Assembly: GCA_947447395.1 (NCBI GenBank)
Contig: CANFJH010000005.1
Span: 1 to 45,836, forward strand
Length of the DNA stretch: 45,836 nt
Source of the DNA: Microbacteriaceae bacterium
GTDB lineage: Bacteria; Actinomycetota; Actinomycetes; Actinomycetales; Microbacteriaceae
Direction of reading: 5' to 3'
Shown: positions 24,797-33,687 of the stretch, one piece after another
How positions within the stretch are numbered: position 1 is the stretch's first letter
How the letters are laid out: each line of letters starts with the position of its first letter
The notes under the pieces: model-generated
What the model saw: the letters and a program-made list of their open reading frames with translations, nothing else
Databases searched by the model: none
What the model was told of the DNA's origin: nothing
Made by a program: the position numbers and the translations under genes

Positions 24797-26316
24797 AACT
24801 CGGAACCTCGCAAATACATGGCCATCGCTAAATCTTGCCGATTTGGTGTTACCCGACCCGCCAGATCAGCCACACTCCAGGCAACTCTTAGGCATCGGTC
24901 ATAACCGCGCATCGATATGAGGTTTCGATCAAGAGCAGAATCAAGCTGAGCGGTGACCGTTCTGCCTAACCTAAGTTCTCGCCTGAGATATGACCCTGGA
25001 ACCTGACCATTCACAGTCCAAGGCGTTCGAACCAATCGCTCTTTTGTTGCTCCTCGAGCAGCACGCACCAAACCTCTCAATTCGGCCGAGGTTGCTCCTA
25101 CCCCCATAGTTCCCGAAGTAACCAATGACGCATTAACCGGATTCAGCTCAAGTCGAAGATCCAGGCGATCACTAAGAGGTCCAGAAATTCGGTTCTTATA
25201 GCGAAGCTTGGCAGTTGCAGTGCAAGTGCATTCTTTTCCAGAACCTATTGCGTGCCCACACGGGCAAGGGTTCGCGGCGAGCACCAGTTGAAACTGCGCG
25301 GGAAACTCTGCATTCCCGGCAGCTCTCGAAATCGTAATTTTCCCCGATTCGAGCGGTTGCCTCAAAGCCTCCAAGACGCTTGATTGGAATTCGGGGGCTT
25401 CATCCATGAATAAGACCCCTCGATGCGCGAGGGAAATCAAACCGGGTCGTGGCTGAACTCCACCACCTCCAACCATGGCTACCTGTGAAGCGGTGTGATG
25501 TGGCGCTTGAAATGGTGCAACTTTGGGTAAGTCATTCACCTCAAGTTTTGCTATGGACCTGATGGCACAAACTTCGATTGACTCACTCTCAAGGAGCTCC
25601 GGCAAAATGCTCGGCAAGCGACTTGCCAGCATCGTTTTACCGGCTCCTGGCGGTCCATACATAAGCAAATGATGTGAACCTGTTGCCGCGACTTTCATTG
25701 CCTCAATAGCTTCGGGCTGCCCAAGCACTTCGCTAAAACACAGTTCGGGAAAGACTTTGAGTTCGGAGATCGTTTCCGGCGTTGAAACGGCGCGCACCGG
25801 CACATCCGCACCAAATGCCGAAGCAACCTGACTCAAATGGTCGTATCCCATAATTTCTAGACCCGAAATTAGCTTTGCTTCGGAAAGGTTTACAAGGGGA
25901 ACCACCACTCGATCGACCTGAAAGTTTCGAGCTGCAATAACCGCAGCCAAGATTCCAGAAATTGGCTTTAGGCTGCCATCGAGAGCTAGCTCCCCTAAAA
26001 ATACTGTGCTGACTAATTTAGTTTTATCTATTAGGGAGGCCGCTCCCAGAACTGCCATGGCAATTGCCAAATCAAATCCGGAGCCCTGCTTGGGGACAGA
26101 TGCCGGCGAAAGGTTGACCGTGATTCGACGGCCTGGAAGATTCAATTTTGAATTGGAGGTAGCCGCGCGAACTCTAGACGCGGCTTCGGAAACCGAAGCA
26201 TCTGGAAGCCCCACCAAATTGAATGCAGGTAAATTACTTGAAATATCAGCTTCTACTTCGATCAGGCGACCGGTAAGACCAAACAGGCCTACGCAAAGGG
26301 TTTTTGCCAGAGCCAC
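24793..26316 (-). CDS. comM: YifB/ComM-family Mg-chelatase-like AAA+ ATPase
   Basis: The 507 residues form a Lon-protease-like N-terminal domain (about 20-165, with VNLSPASVPKQGSGFDLAIA), an AAA+ core with Walker A GPPGAGKTMLAS, Walker B GVLFMDEAPEF and arginine-finger regions, and a C-terminal Mg-chelatase domain. The motif CPCGHAIGSGKECTC is typical of YifB/ComM. ComM is a branch-migration helicase in natural transformation, but the gene is also widespread in bacteria not known to be competent. One base separates it from yraN and it overlaps dprA by four. Confidence 0.93.
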   Translation of the reverse strand: MALAKTLCVGLFGLTGRLIEVEADISSNLPAFNLVGLPDASVSEAASRVRAATSNSKLNLPGRRITVNLSPASVPKQGSGFDLAIAMAVLGAASLIDKTKLVSTVFLGELALDGSLKPISGILAAVIAARNFQVDRVVVPLVNLSEAKLISGLEIMGYDHLSQVASAFGADVPVRAVSTPETISELKVFPELCFSEVLGQPEAIEAMKVAATGSHHLLMYGPPGAGKTMLASRLPSILPELLESESIEVCAIRSIAKLEVNDLPKVAPFQAPHHTASQVAMVGGGGVQPRPGLISLAHRGVLFMDEAPEFQSSVLEALRQPLESGKITISRAAGNAEFPAQFQLVLAANPCPCGHAIGSGKECTCTATAKLRYKNRISGPLSDRLDLRLELNPVNASLVTSGTMGVGATSAELRGLVRAARGATKERLVRTPWTVNGQVPGSYLRRELRLGRTVTAQLDSALDRNLISMRGYDRCLRVAWSVADLAGRVTPNRQDLAMAMYLRGSEL

Positions 26317-26317
26317 G

Positions 26318-26683
26318 CTAGAAAACCTGCTTCAAATGCTCTAGCTGTACCTTCCCTCGGTCAACCAAAACCGAGACGGCGTCAATGCGCACATCTATGC
26401 CAGTGAGTTGCCTTAGCCGGCACCATTCACTGACCAGTTTTCGTAACCTGGCTAATTTCGCATCGGTGATCGCCTCGAGAGGATGGCCAAACCCGTTTCC
26501 ATTTCTAGTCTTCACTTCTACGAAGACATACCGAGCCTTATCGCGAACAATCAGGTCGATTTCCCCGAGATTGCAACGCCAGTTTCTCTCGAGAATTTCA
26601 TAGCCGAGCGATTTCAAATAATTCCCGGCAAGGCGTTCACCATAAAGGCCAAGAATGTGCCGACGATTGGGCGGATTTGTCAT
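26318..26683 (-). CDS. yraN: YraN-family (UPF0102) nuclease-fold protein
   Basis: The 121-residue protein belongs to UPF0102, with a restriction-endonuclease-like fold: GLYGERLAGNYLKSLGYEIL, NWRCNLGEIDLIVRD and FVEVKTRNG carry the E-D-ExK active-site pattern. Its biochemical role is not established. I chose ATG 26681-26683; a TTG six codons upstream (26701) is also possible, and neither has a good ribosome site. It is linked to comM by a one-base gap and follows the DUF2469 gene. Confidence 0.88.
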   Translation of the reverse strand: MTNPPNRRHILGLYGERLAGNYLKSLGYEILERNWRCNLGEIDLIVRDKARYVFVEVKTRNGNGFGHPLEAITDAKLARLRKLVSEWCRLRQLTGIDVRIDAVSVLVDRGKVQLEHLKQVF

Positions 26684-26741
26684 GGCACAAGACTGCGCCA
26701 AAATTGTGGTGAAAAACGAGGCTATTTAAACCTGTGGAAAA

Positions 26742-27065
26742 CTACTCGCCAACTGCCAGTTCCTTTGGCAGTTCAAAAGCCTTGCCAGAAAGTTCCTCAA
26801 CGTTTACGTCCTTAAATGTGAGCACTCTAACCGAGGACACAAACCGGTCGGTTCGATAAATGTCCCACACCCAGACGTCCTTCATTTCTAACTCAAAATA
26901 GAAATCGTTTCCGGCGTCTACTCGTTGCAGTGAAACTTCATTGGCGAGATAGAAACGCCGTTCGGTTTCGATGACGTATTTGAAGGTGTCAACCAAATCT
27001 CGGTATTCGCGATAAAGCGATAACTCGGCGTTTCGCTCGTAATCCTCGAAGTCGTTCTCTTCCAT
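26742..27065 (-). CDS. DUF2469 family protein
   Basis: The 107-residue acidic protein is recognisable as the actinobacterial DUF2469 family: it begins MEENDFEDYERNAELSLYRE, then YVIETERRFYLANEV, and ends in a VWVWDIYRTDRFV segment. No enzymatic motif or membrane segment is present. Function unknown. Its fixed place between rnhB (30 bases upstream) and yraN is conserved in actinobacteria as I know them, suggesting a basic but undefined role. Confidence 0.88.
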   Translation of the reverse strand: MEENDFEDYERNAELSLYREYRDLVDTFKYVIETERRFYLANEVSLQRVDAGNDFYFELEMKDVWVWDIYRTDRFVSSVRVLTFKDVNVEELSGKAFELPKELAVGE

Positions 27066-27095
27066 GTCCCGATTCTATTCCTTGGTTAATTACTA

Positions 27096-27767
27096 CTATT
27101 CACTGCTCAAAATTTTTGTCAGCCATGACACGCGATGAATTCCGCTAGGACCGAATTCCCTCAGCGCCTCGATGTGACTGGCAGAGGCGTAACCCTTGTG
27201 GCCGTCAAGTTGGTAATTGGGGTATCTTGCCGACATTTCCACCATCAGACGATCGCGTGTGACCTTGGCAAGACAAGCAGCGGCAGCAACCGAAACGCAG
27301 TCTCGGTCTGCTTTTGCCCTAACCGTGACGGGAATTCTAGATACAACGTTTTCTAGCCAGTTGTGCGTGCCATCTAGCAAGATGTGAACCTGCTTGTCGG
27401 CAATTGCCTGCTGAATAATTTCGTTCTCGGCTAGCTTCTGCAAAGCCCGCACGGCAGACTGAGCCAAGGACGCAACGATTCCATGCGAGTCGATTTCAGA
27501 AGCTTCGACCATGCCCACGGCATAGCCGGGCTGCCAGGTTACCAACTCTTCAAAGACCGCTTCCCTGGCTTTTTCAGTCATGAGTTTGGAATCTTGGAGT
27601 TTCGTAGGAATCTTGCCGACGTCTAAGGTTTTCAAATCTAGGACGAAAGCGCCAACTGCAACCGGCCCTGCAACTGCACCGCGCCCCACCTCGTCGATGC
27701 CGAATATGTATCGGTAGTTGCCGAGGCTGCGCTCAACCTCAGTTGTTGGGTACGGCTTTGAAGACAT
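27096..27767 (-). CDS. rnhB: Ribonuclease HII
   Basis: RNase HII nicks at ribonucleotides in DNA. In the 223 residues the DEDD active site is clear: Asp25 and Glu26 in FGIDEVGRGAVAGPV, Asp132 in HILLDGTHNW and a fourth acid near Asp150 (VRAKADRDCVSVAAA). The SKLM-like segment and the ATRD-type turn (KVTRDRLM) are also typical. The ATG (27765-27767) lies 29 bases inside the end of lepB; no convincing later start exists before the catalytic motif. Confidence 0.95.
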   Translation of the reverse strand: MSSKPYPTTEVERSLGNYRYIFGIDEVGRGAVAGPVAVGAFVLDLKTLDVGKIPTKLQDSKLMTEKAREAVFEELVTWQPGYAVGMVEASEIDSHGIVASLAQSAVRALQKLAENEIIQQAIADKQVHILLDGTHNWLENVVSRIPVTVRAKADRDCVSVAAAACLAKVTRDRLMVEMSARYPNYQLDGHKGYASASHIEALREFGPSGIHRVSWLTKILSSE

Positions 27768-28473
27768 TTGGATAATTGTCTAACCACTTCCAGTGGGTTT
27801 GTGGCCAACTGACCACAAACGCTCGTCCAACGATGAATTTCTTATTCACGAAACCCTTACTTGGAAGTTCCTCGTGGAAACGAGAATCTTCGCTATTGCC
27901 ACGGTTATCTCCCATTACCCAGTAAGAGTTTGCAGGAACCCTAACGTCGAAGTTTTTATCGCTCGGGTTCGAACCAGGTGAAACATATGGTTCGGTAATT
28001 TGAACTCCATTTATGACCAGTTTGCCACTTGGTGAGCAGCAGACCACATGGTCGCCAGGCTTTCCAATTACGCGCTTGACTAAGTGCTGTGAAGAGTCTG
28101 GTGCGATAAGCCCAAACGCCGATAGGAAGAAATCTACCCCCTGTTCGAAGGCTGGCTTGTTTGATAACTCCGGTGTTGAATTTAGCCAACCACCCGGGTC
28201 TTTGAAAACTACAACGTCCCCACGCTCCGGGCTGACCACATTAGGGACCAGTTCATTGACGAAAATTCGATCGTTGATTTGGAGAGTTTCCAACATTGAG
28301 CCAGATGGAATGAAAAATGACCGCAAGAGGAAAGTCTTTATTAGCAGGCTCAGAATAAGCGCTGCCCCGACCACGGTTACAAAGTCAAAAAGTAGCGATA
28401 CGAAGGCATTCTTTTGGGCGTTACGCAAAAAACGCCCCAGAGCCGTCTTCGGCTCGGGACGTTCTTTACGCAT
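27739..28473 (-). CDS. lepB: Signal peptidase I
   Basis: LepB cleaves signal peptides of exported proteins such as the secreted proteins in this window. The 244 residues have a cytoplasmic N-terminus, one membrane segment (about 27-50), box B with catalytic Ser59 (FIPSGSML), box D with Lys133 (LVKRVIGKPGD) and box E GDNRGNSEDSR. A Cys-Cys pair (VVCCSPSG) follows box D. ATG is at 28471-28473, eight bases after the rplS stop, without an obvious Shine-Dalgarno, so it probably depends on translation of rplS. Confidence 0.95.
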   Translation of the reverse strand: MRKERPEPKTALGRFLRNAQKNAFVSLLFDFVTVVGAALILSLLIKTFLLRSFFIPSGSMLETLQINDRIFVNELVPNVVSPERGDVVVFKDPGGWLNSTPELSNKPAFEQGVDFFLSAFGLIAPDSSQHLVKRVIGKPGDHVVCCSPSGKLVINGVQITEPYVSPGSNPSDKNFDVRVPANSYWVMGDNRGNSEDSRFHEELPSKGFVNKKFIVGRAFVVSWPQTHWKWLDNYPNVFKAVPNN

Positions 28474-28481
28474 AAAAGTTT

Positions 28482-28844
28482 TTACTTCTTGCCAGGTACG
28501 TTGACGCGCTTTTCGCGAATCTTCGCCTTCTTGCCGCGTAGATCGCGCATGTAGTAAAGCTTGGCACGACGAACGTCTCCGCGCTGAATTACTTCGATCG
28601 ACTCGATGATTGGCGAGTGAAGTGGGAAGGTACGCTCAACACCGAAACCGCCGGCGTCTTTACGAACGGTGAAGGTCTCGCGAACTCCGTGACCCGAGCG
28701 ACGAATTGCGTAGCCTTGGAAAGCCTGAACACGGCTACGGCTACCTTCGATGATGTTTACGTTTACCTTGATGGTGTCTCCCACGCGGAATTCCGGAATG
28801 TCGGTACGGAGGTTTGGTGCATCAACGCTGTCGAGAATGTGCAT
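28482..28844 (-). CDS. rplS: 50S ribosomal protein L19
   Basis: L19 lies at the 30S-50S interface. The 120-residue product has standard landmarks: [46 protein letters not shown] and the C-terminal [20 protein letters not shown]. It is separated from trmD by a 133-base gap holding two mutually exclusive hairpins (separate entry), so its expression may be set separately from rpsP-trmD. lepB follows after eight bases. Confidence 0.98.
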   Translation of the reverse strand: MHILDSVDAPNLRTDIPEFRVGDTIKVNVNIIEGSRSRVQAFQGYAIRRSGHGVRETFTVRKDAGGFGVERTFPLHSPIIESIEVIQRGDVRRAKLYYMRDLRGKKAKIREKRVNVPGKK

Positions 28845-28876
28845 TTTGTATCGCTCTCTGTTTTCGCACGCAGGTC

Positions 28877-28941
28877 AAAAACGAATGGGTTTAGTATTTC
28901 GCTCATTCGCTCCCCTGCGGCAGAGACTACAAGGAATGAGC
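28877..28941 (-). promoter_or_regulatory. Attenuator-like leader before rplS
   Basis: In transcript order, GCTCATTC (28941-28934) can pair with GAATGAGC (28908-28901). Alternatively AGCGAATG (28911-28904) pairs with CATTCGTT (28887-28880), followed by a run of five T (28881-28877). The two stems share 28904-28908, so only one can form at a time; the second looks like an intrinsic terminator 32 bases before the rplS ATG. This is the layout of an antiterminator/terminator switch. What would control it is unknown. Confidence 0.45.
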
Positions 28942-28977
28942 AACCTGTCTATTCTGCCACATGGTCATGGCTTATTG

Positions 28978-29667
28978 CTAGTCGCTGAGTAAATCTGGGC
29001 GTACTGCTTTGGTGCGCTCGACCTGCTGTTCATGGCGCCAGGCGGCAATAGCAGCGTGGTTTCCACTGGTTAGAACCTCAGGAACATCAAATCCCCGCCA
29101 GGATGCAGGCTTTGTAAAGCTTGGGTACTCCAAAAGGCCCGACTCGTTGTGCGATTCCTCGGTAAGAGAATCGGCATTGCCAATCACGCCTGGAATGAGT
29201 CTGGCGATGGACTCAATCATGGCAATCGCAGCTACTTCACCACCATTGAGGATGTAGTCGCCAATGCTCACTAGGCGAACTTTGGCTTTCGTTTTCGCAT
29301 AATCAATAACGCGCTGGTCAATGCCTTCGTATCGGCCGCAAGCAAAAACAATGTGTTTGGCATCAGCTAGTTCATGGGCAGTCGCCTGCTTGAAAACCTC
29401 ACCTGCAGGGTTGGTGAAAATTACGATGGTTTCGCCATCTGGATCGAGTAGTTCATCGAAAGCCAATCCCCATGGTTCTGGTTTCATCAACATGCCGGCG
29501 CCACCGCCGTACGGCGAATCGTCCACGGTTTTGTGCTTGTCGAAAGTCCAGTCGCGTAGATTGTGACCAGTGAACTGGATTAGGTTCTTGTCGCGGGCCT
29601 TACCAAGCAGCGAAAGGTTTAGCGCATCGAAGTACTCCGGGAAGATGGTCACCGCATCGATGCGCAT
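28978..29667 (-). CDS. trmD: tRNA (guanine-N1)-methyltransferase TrmD
   Basis: TrmD methylates G37 of tRNAs, preventing frameshifts. The 229 residues show the SPOUT trefoil-knot elements: [16 protein letters not shown] start, [33 protein letters not shown] and [19 protein letters not shown], plus the [21 protein letters not shown] substrate region. Its ATG shares one base with the rimM stop (TAATG). It is the last gene before the structured rplS leader. Confidence 0.97.
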   Translation of the reverse strand: MRIDAVTIFPEYFDALNLSLLGKARDKNLIQFTGHNLRDWTFDKHKTVDDSPYGGGAGMLMKPEPWGLAFDELLDPDGETIVIFTNPAGEVFKQATAHELADAKHIVFACGRYEGIDQRVIDYAKTKAKVRLVSIGDYILNGGEVAAIAMIESIARLIPGVIGNADSLTEESHNESGLLEYPSFTKPASWRGFDVPEVLTSGNHAAIAAWRHEQQVERTKAVRPDLLSD

Positions 29668-30230
29668 TAGTCTTCTTCGATCTCTTCGAATAGGCCAAGC
29701 GGTGGAGTGACAATCACTTTCCCGGCAACGACGTCAACTTCAGGGACTATGGCCTTAACGAATGGAACCAACACCTCTGAATCGCCAACCTTGACAACCA
29801 AAAGGTCTTGAGCTGGGAAGTGTTCGACACGAACTACTTCACCGAGTTCTTGATCGGCACGGAAAACCTTCAGGCCTACCAACTGGTGGTCGTACCAGGC
29901 ATCGGCTTCTTTAGGAAGTTCTTCCACATTGGCGTGAACTAACAGAATGGCTCGAATAAGAGTTTCGGCAATGTTTCGATCAGTAACTCCCTCGAGAAAA
30001 ATTACCGGCGATTGGTTGTACCAGCGAAGCTCGGTCACGGTTACTGTTTTTCCAAACCATGGGGAATCTTGTGGAACCTGAAGCTCTAGAACTGCACCTG
30101 GTACAAACCGCTCATTGGGGCTGTCGGTATATAGTTCGAGCTTTATTGCTCCCTTTAGGCCATGCGCTTTGAGAAGGCGGCCAACCCGGAGCTGAGTTTG
30201 ATTAGAAATCTGTGTCCACCACGTCAACAC
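29667..30230 (-). CDS. rimM: 16S rRNA processing protein RimM
   Basis: RimM helps assemble the 30S head and binds S19. The 187 residues have the N-terminal barrel ([23 protein letters not shown]) and the C-terminal PRC-barrel ([12 protein letters not shown] ... [15 protein letters not shown]). The start is GTG 30228-30230 or TTG 30225-30227; both lie inside the end of khpA (29- or 26-base overlap), and no later start precedes the conserved LRVGR motif. This implies translational coupling without its own clear ribosome site. Confidence 0.94.
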   Translation of the reverse strand: MLTWWTQISNQTQLRVGRLLKAHGLKGAIKLELYTDSPNERFVPGAVLELQVPQDSPWFGKTVTVTELRWYNQSPVIFLEGVTDRNIAETLIRAILLVHANVEELPKEADAWYDHQLVGLKVFRADQELGEVVRVEHFPAQDLLVVKVGDSEVLVPFVKAIVPEVDVVAGKVIVTPPLGLFEEIEED

Positions 30231-30441
30231 GGACTTTTTTGCCGTCAGCTAGAGCCTTTACGACGGTTCTTAGCGACTTAGCAGTGCGACCGCCGCGCCC
30301 GATCACTCGGCCAAGGTCCTCCGGGTGCACGTTGATCTCCAGCAGCTCTTCGCCACGGTTGGTCTTGCGTGCAGTAACGGTGGCGTCTTCCGGGTGGTCG
30401 ACGATTCCCTTGACTAGGTGTTCGAGCGCAGCAGCTAACAC
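30202..30441 (-). CDS. khpA: KH-domain RNA-binding protein KhpA
   Basis: The 79-residue single KH-domain protein has the GxxG loop in GRVIGRGGRTAKSLR and the typical start LAAALEHLVKGIVDHPED. KhpA, usually with KhpB/Jag, binds many RNAs and influences cell division and small-RNA regulation in Gram-positives; its place between rpsP and rimM is conserved. The start is GTG 30439-30441, six bases after the rpsP stop. The end overlaps rimM. Confidence 0.94.
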   Translation of the reverse strand: MLAAALEHLVKGIVDHPEDATVTARKTNRGEELLEINVHPEDLGRVIGRGGRTAKSLRTVVKALADGKKVRVDVVDTDF

Positions 30442-30447
30442 TTTTGC

Positions 30448-30975
30448 TTACGCTTCTTCTGCTGGAGCTTCGGCTGCAGGTGCTTCTTCAGCAACTACTT
30501 CCTCGGCTGGTGCTTCTGCTACGGCTTCTTCGGCAGCTACTTCTTCAGCAACTGCAGCTTCTGCTGCGACTTCAACAACCTCTGCAGCTGCTTCTGCAAC
30601 TGGAGCTTCTTCAGCCTTGGCCTTCTTCTCTTCCTTTGGAAGTAGAACTGGCTTCTTCTTTGTGTCGATTACGAACTCAGCCTTGGCTTCCTTGACGAGA
30701 ACCTTGTTCTCAGCCTTTTCGCCCTTGCTTGCCTGGAAGTCACCGGTGAGCTTGAGTAGCGCTGCTACCTGCTCGGTTGGCTGTGCACCAACGCTTAGCC
30801 AGTACTGAGCACGCTCAGAGTTGACCTCGATGATCGAAGGGTGCTCGGTTGGTACGTAACGGCCAATTTCCTCGATTGCACGGCCATCGCGCTTGGTGCG
30901 CGAGTCGGCAACGACGATACGGTAGTGAGGCGAACGGGTCTTACCCAAACGCTTTAGGCGGATTTTTACAGCCAC
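30448..30975 (-). CDS. rpsP: 30S ribosomal protein S16 with Ala/Glu-rich tail
   Basis: The first 85 or so residues are an ordinary S16 ([50 protein letters not shown]). A further 90 follow, and from about 119 to the end the protein is almost only Ala, Glu, Val and Pro. E. coli S16 has about 82 residues; tails like this are usual in actinobacteria, though composition and length vary. The start is GTG 30973-30975 with AGGAG four bases before it. It opens a unit running into khpA, rimM and trmD. Confidence 0.97.
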   Translation of the reverse strand: MAVKIRLKRLGKTRSPHYRIVVADSRTKRDGRAIEEIGRYVPTEHPSIIEVNSERAQYWLSVGAQPTEQVAALLKLTGDFQASKGEKAENKVLVKEAKAEFVIDTKKKPVLLPKEEKKAKAEEAPVAEAAAEVVEVAAEAAVAEEVAAEEAVAEAPAEEVVAEEAPAAEAPAEEA

Positions 30976-31007
30976 AATGCTCCTGATATTTGTATTGGGG
31001 CGAACGT

Positions 31008-31040
31008 TTCACCGTGAGCGTGGGGTGCACACTCGGTGAA
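31008..31040 (-). promoter_or_regulatory. Stem-loop in the rpsP leader
   Basis: CGGTGAA (31034-31040) pairs with TTCACCG (31008-31014) across a 19-base loop, 33 bases before the rpsP GTG. The minus strand further upstream has TTGACC (31076-31081), but no good -10 lies 17 bases away, so a promoter there is only a suggestion. The hairpin may be part of an S16 leader or a processing site. Confidence 0.35.
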
Positions 31041-31131
31041 GAAGCTCTATGGGTAGCCAATAAGTTTGGTTAGAGGGTCAAACTCTTGGCAACCTCTCTA
31101 TTTTAGGGGTAAAGCTAAAGTTTTCAAAGCC

Positions 31132-32628
31132 TTAGAGTCCAAATGCTGAACCGGATCCGCCTTGGGTAGGTGTGACACCGAGATTTTCGGCAGCACGTTT
31201 TGCGGGATTTCCAGACTTGGAACCCTTTTTCTTTTTGTCGTTCTTCTTGGATTTACTGCCCGCAACATAACCGCCACCAATGTTTGGCATGCCAGGCATT
31301 TGCCCACCAAGTTGCGGCATTCCACCCTTGGCTACGGTCTTCATCATCTTGGCAGCCTGCTCGAAGCGGTTGACCAGTGAGTTCACTTCGGTAACGGTGG
31401 TTCCGGATCCCTTGGCAATTCGAAGCCTTCTTGATCCGTTCAAAACCTTTGGCTGATGACGTTCGCCAGGAGTCATCGAGCGAATGATGGCTTCGGTGCG
31501 ATCGACTTCCTTTTCATCAAAGTTTTCCAACTGGTTCTTCATTTGACCCGCACCAGGCAATTTCGCCAGCAGGTCTTTCATCGAGCCCATTTTCTTTAGT
31601 TGCTGCATTTGCTCAAGGAAATCTTCGAGCGTGAATTCGTTCTTGGCGATTTTCTCGGCCATCTTGGCGGCTTCGACTTCATCGAACTGCTTTTGAGCCT
31701 GCTCGATCAGAGTGAGGATGTCACCCATATCTAGGATGCGACGTGCCATGCGGTCTGGGTAGAACGGCTCGAAGGCATCCAAACCTTCACCTGTCGAAGC
31801 AAAGATGATTGGCTTACCGGTAACGGACGATACCGAAAGAGCTGCACCACCGCGAGCATCGCCGTCGAGTTTGGTGAGCACGACACCGGTAATGCCAACG
31901 CCGTCCTCGAATGCCTTGGCAACGTTTACGGCGTCTTGACCGATCATCGAATCGATTACAAAAAGAACTTCATCTGGATCTACTGCCTTGCGAATGTCTC
32001 GGGCTTGCGACATCAGCTCTTCATCGATTCCGAGTCGGCCGGCGGTGTCAACGATTACAACCGAAAATTGCTTCTTTTGGGCAAACTTAATTGCTTCCTT
32101 GGAAACCTTTACCGGGTCACCTTTACCGTTTCCCGGTTCAGGTGCGAAAACCTCAACTCCGGCGCGCTCACCGACAACCTGTAGTTGGTTTACGGCATTT
32201 GGGCGCTGTAGGTCGGCAGCAACAAGAACCGGGGTTTGCCCCTGGTCCTTCAGCCACTTAGCTAGTTTTCCAGCGAGGGTGGTTTTACCTGAACCCTGCA
32301 AACCGGCGAGCATGATGACTGTAGGTCCGGTCTTTGCAAAGGTTAGCTTTCGCTGCTGGCCACCGAGAATCGCAACAAGCTCATCGTTCACGATTTGAAC
32401 AACCTGCTGAGCCGGGTTCAAAGCCTTATTGACCTCGTCTCCGAGAGCGCGGTCGCGAACTGCGTTGATGAAGTTTTTCACCACGTCTAGAGCAACGTCG
32501 GCTTCTAGGAGCGCCCTACGGATTTCACGAAGCGTGGCATCGATGTCGGCTGCACTCAGTTTGCCCTTCGTGCGAAGGTTCTTGAATGTTTCGACCAACC
32601 GGTCGGAGAGATTGCCGAACAAGGCCAC
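31132..32628 (-). CDS. ffh: Signal recognition particle protein Ffh
   Basis: Ffh binds signal peptides and 4.5S RNA and delivers ribosomes to FtsY. The 498 residues have the N domain (1-85), the G domain with Walker A AGLQGSGKTT (about 108-117), VDTAGRLGIDEELM and TKLDGDARGGAAL, and the methionine-rich M domain (about 310-450), ending in a Gly/Lys/Ser tail. ATG is two bases after the ftsY stop. It is the last gene of the recG-to-ffh run; a 156-base gap follows. Confidence 0.97.
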   Translation of the reverse strand: MALFGNLSDRLVETFKNLRTKGKLSAADIDATLREIRRALLEADVALDVVKNFINAVRDRALGDEVNKALNPAQQVVQIVNDELVAILGGQQRKLTFAKTGPTVIMLAGLQGSGKTTLAGKLAKWLKDQGQTPVLVAADLQRPNAVNQLQVVGERAGVEVFAPEPGNGKGDPVKVSKEAIKFAQKKQFSVVIVDTAGRLGIDEELMSQARDIRKAVDPDEVLFVIDSMIGQDAVNVAKAFEDGVGITGVVLTKLDGDARGGAALSVSSVTGKPIIFASTGEGLDAFEPFYPDRMARRILDMGDILTLIEQAQKQFDEVEAAKMAEKIAKNEFTLEDFLEQMQQLKKMGSMKDLLAKLPGAGQMKNQLENFDEKEVDRTEAIIRSMTPGERHQPKVLNGSRRLRIAKGSGTTVTEVNSLVNRFEQAAKMMKTVAKGGMPQLGGQMPGMPNIGGGYVAGSKSKKNDKKKKGSKSGNPAKRAAENLGVTPTQGGSGSAFGL

Positions 32629-32630
32629 TC

Positions 32631-33686
32631 CTAACTAACTAAACCGCGAGCAAACTCGCTAGCTTCAAAAAACGCAAAATCGGCAATACCTTCGCCGACA
32701 CCTACAAGTTTCACAGGGATACCCAATTCGCGTTGGATTGCGTAGACAATTCCACCCTTAGCGGTTCCATCGAGTTTGGTTAGAGCCACCCCGGTAACCT
32801 TGGCCACCTCGGCAAATGCCTTGGCCTGAACCATACCGTTTTGGCCAGTTGTGGCGTCAATCACCAATAACACTTCGGCAATTACACAGTTCTTTTCCAC
32901 GACGCGACGAATCTTGTCGAGTTCATTCATGAGATCGACCTTGTTTTGTAATCTGCCCGCGGTATCGATGATCAAAACGTCAGCGTTTTGAGCAATTGCA
33001 ACTTCGGTTCCTTCGAAAGCCACCGACGCTGGGTCTTGCCCTTCAGACTTCGGGCGAACCAGGGTTGCGCCGGAACGCTCTGCCCAGGTAGCAATTTGCT
33101 CGACGGCAGCAGCGCGGAAAGTATCGGCGGCGGCGATTACAACCTTCGAACCGGCTTCACTCAAGTACTTTGCCAGTTTGCCGATGGTGGTGGTCTTTCC
33201 AACACCGTTTACCCCGACAACCAGGACAACGTATGGCAACTGACCCGATGAAAGGTTTAGTTCTTGATCGTCACGCGTTAGGTTTTCGGTGATTAGATCG
33301 GTTAGGACGGCTTTTAGTTCGGCCTCTGTGGAGGCTCCAGATTTCTTGGCACGAGCCTTTACTTCAACAACAATTTGCTCGGATGCATCGACACCGAAGT
33401 CGGCTTGAATTAGCACGTCTTCAAGCTCGTCCAAGTTTTCCGGATCAAACTTTACGCGAGTGAAAAGGCTTTTGATTCCCTTGGCAAATGTGCGTTTTGG
33501 AAGTGAAACTTCAACTTTTTCGGGCTCAACTATCGGCTGTGGCTCTGGCTCCGACTCGATATCCGCGAGCGATACGGACGTTTCCACGACTATGCCAGGC
33601 TCTGGCTCCGAATTTAGTTCGGCAACAACTTCAACCGCTGTCGCAGGTGTTTCTTTGTCCTTCTTTTTCCAGAACAAAAAGCCCAT
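32631..33686 (-). CDS. ftsY: SRP receptor FtsY
   Basis: FtsY is the membrane-associated GTPase receptor of SRP. The 351 residues have an acidic A-domain (about 12-60, repeated Glu-Pro), then the NG domain with Walker A GVNGVGKTT (158-166), DTFRAAAVEQ, IIDTAGRLQNK and TKLDGTAKGG. A basic, hydrophobic N-terminus (MGFLFWKKK) fits membrane contact. It begins one base after the smc stop and ends two bases before ffh, so smc-ftsY-ffh is one transcript. Confidence 0.97.
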   Translation of the reverse strand: MGFLFWKKKDKETPATAVEVVAELNSEPEPGIVVETSVSLADIESEPEPQPIVEPEKVEVSLPKRTFAKGIKSLFTRVKFDPENLDELEDVLIQADFGVDASEQIVVEVKARAKKSGASTEAELKAVLTDLITENLTRDDQELNLSSGQLPYVVLVVGVNGVGKTTTIGKLAKYLSEAGSKVVIAAADTFRAAAVEQIATWAERSGATLVRPKSEGQDPASVAFEGTEVAIAQNADVLIIDTAGRLQNKVDLMNELDKIRRVVEKNCVIAEVLLVIDATTGQNGMVQAKAFAEVAKVTGVALTKLDGTAKGGIVYAIQRELGIPVKLVGVGEGIADFAFFEASEFARGLVS

Positions 33687-33687
33687 G

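Noticed and set aside
30212-30808. 198-residue Ser/Ala/Thr-rich frame on the plus strand
   Set aside because: It is the mirror of the Ala/Glu-rich rpsP tail and khpA; low complexity on one strand keeps the other strand open.
31050-31081. Promoter TTGACC upstream of rpsP
   Set aside because: The -35-like box has no acceptable -10 at 16-18 bases; only a poor TACCCA 20 bases away.
31098-31325. 75-residue minus-strand frame at the end of ffh
   Set aside because: It lies mostly inside the ffh C-terminal tail in another frame and has no ribosome site.
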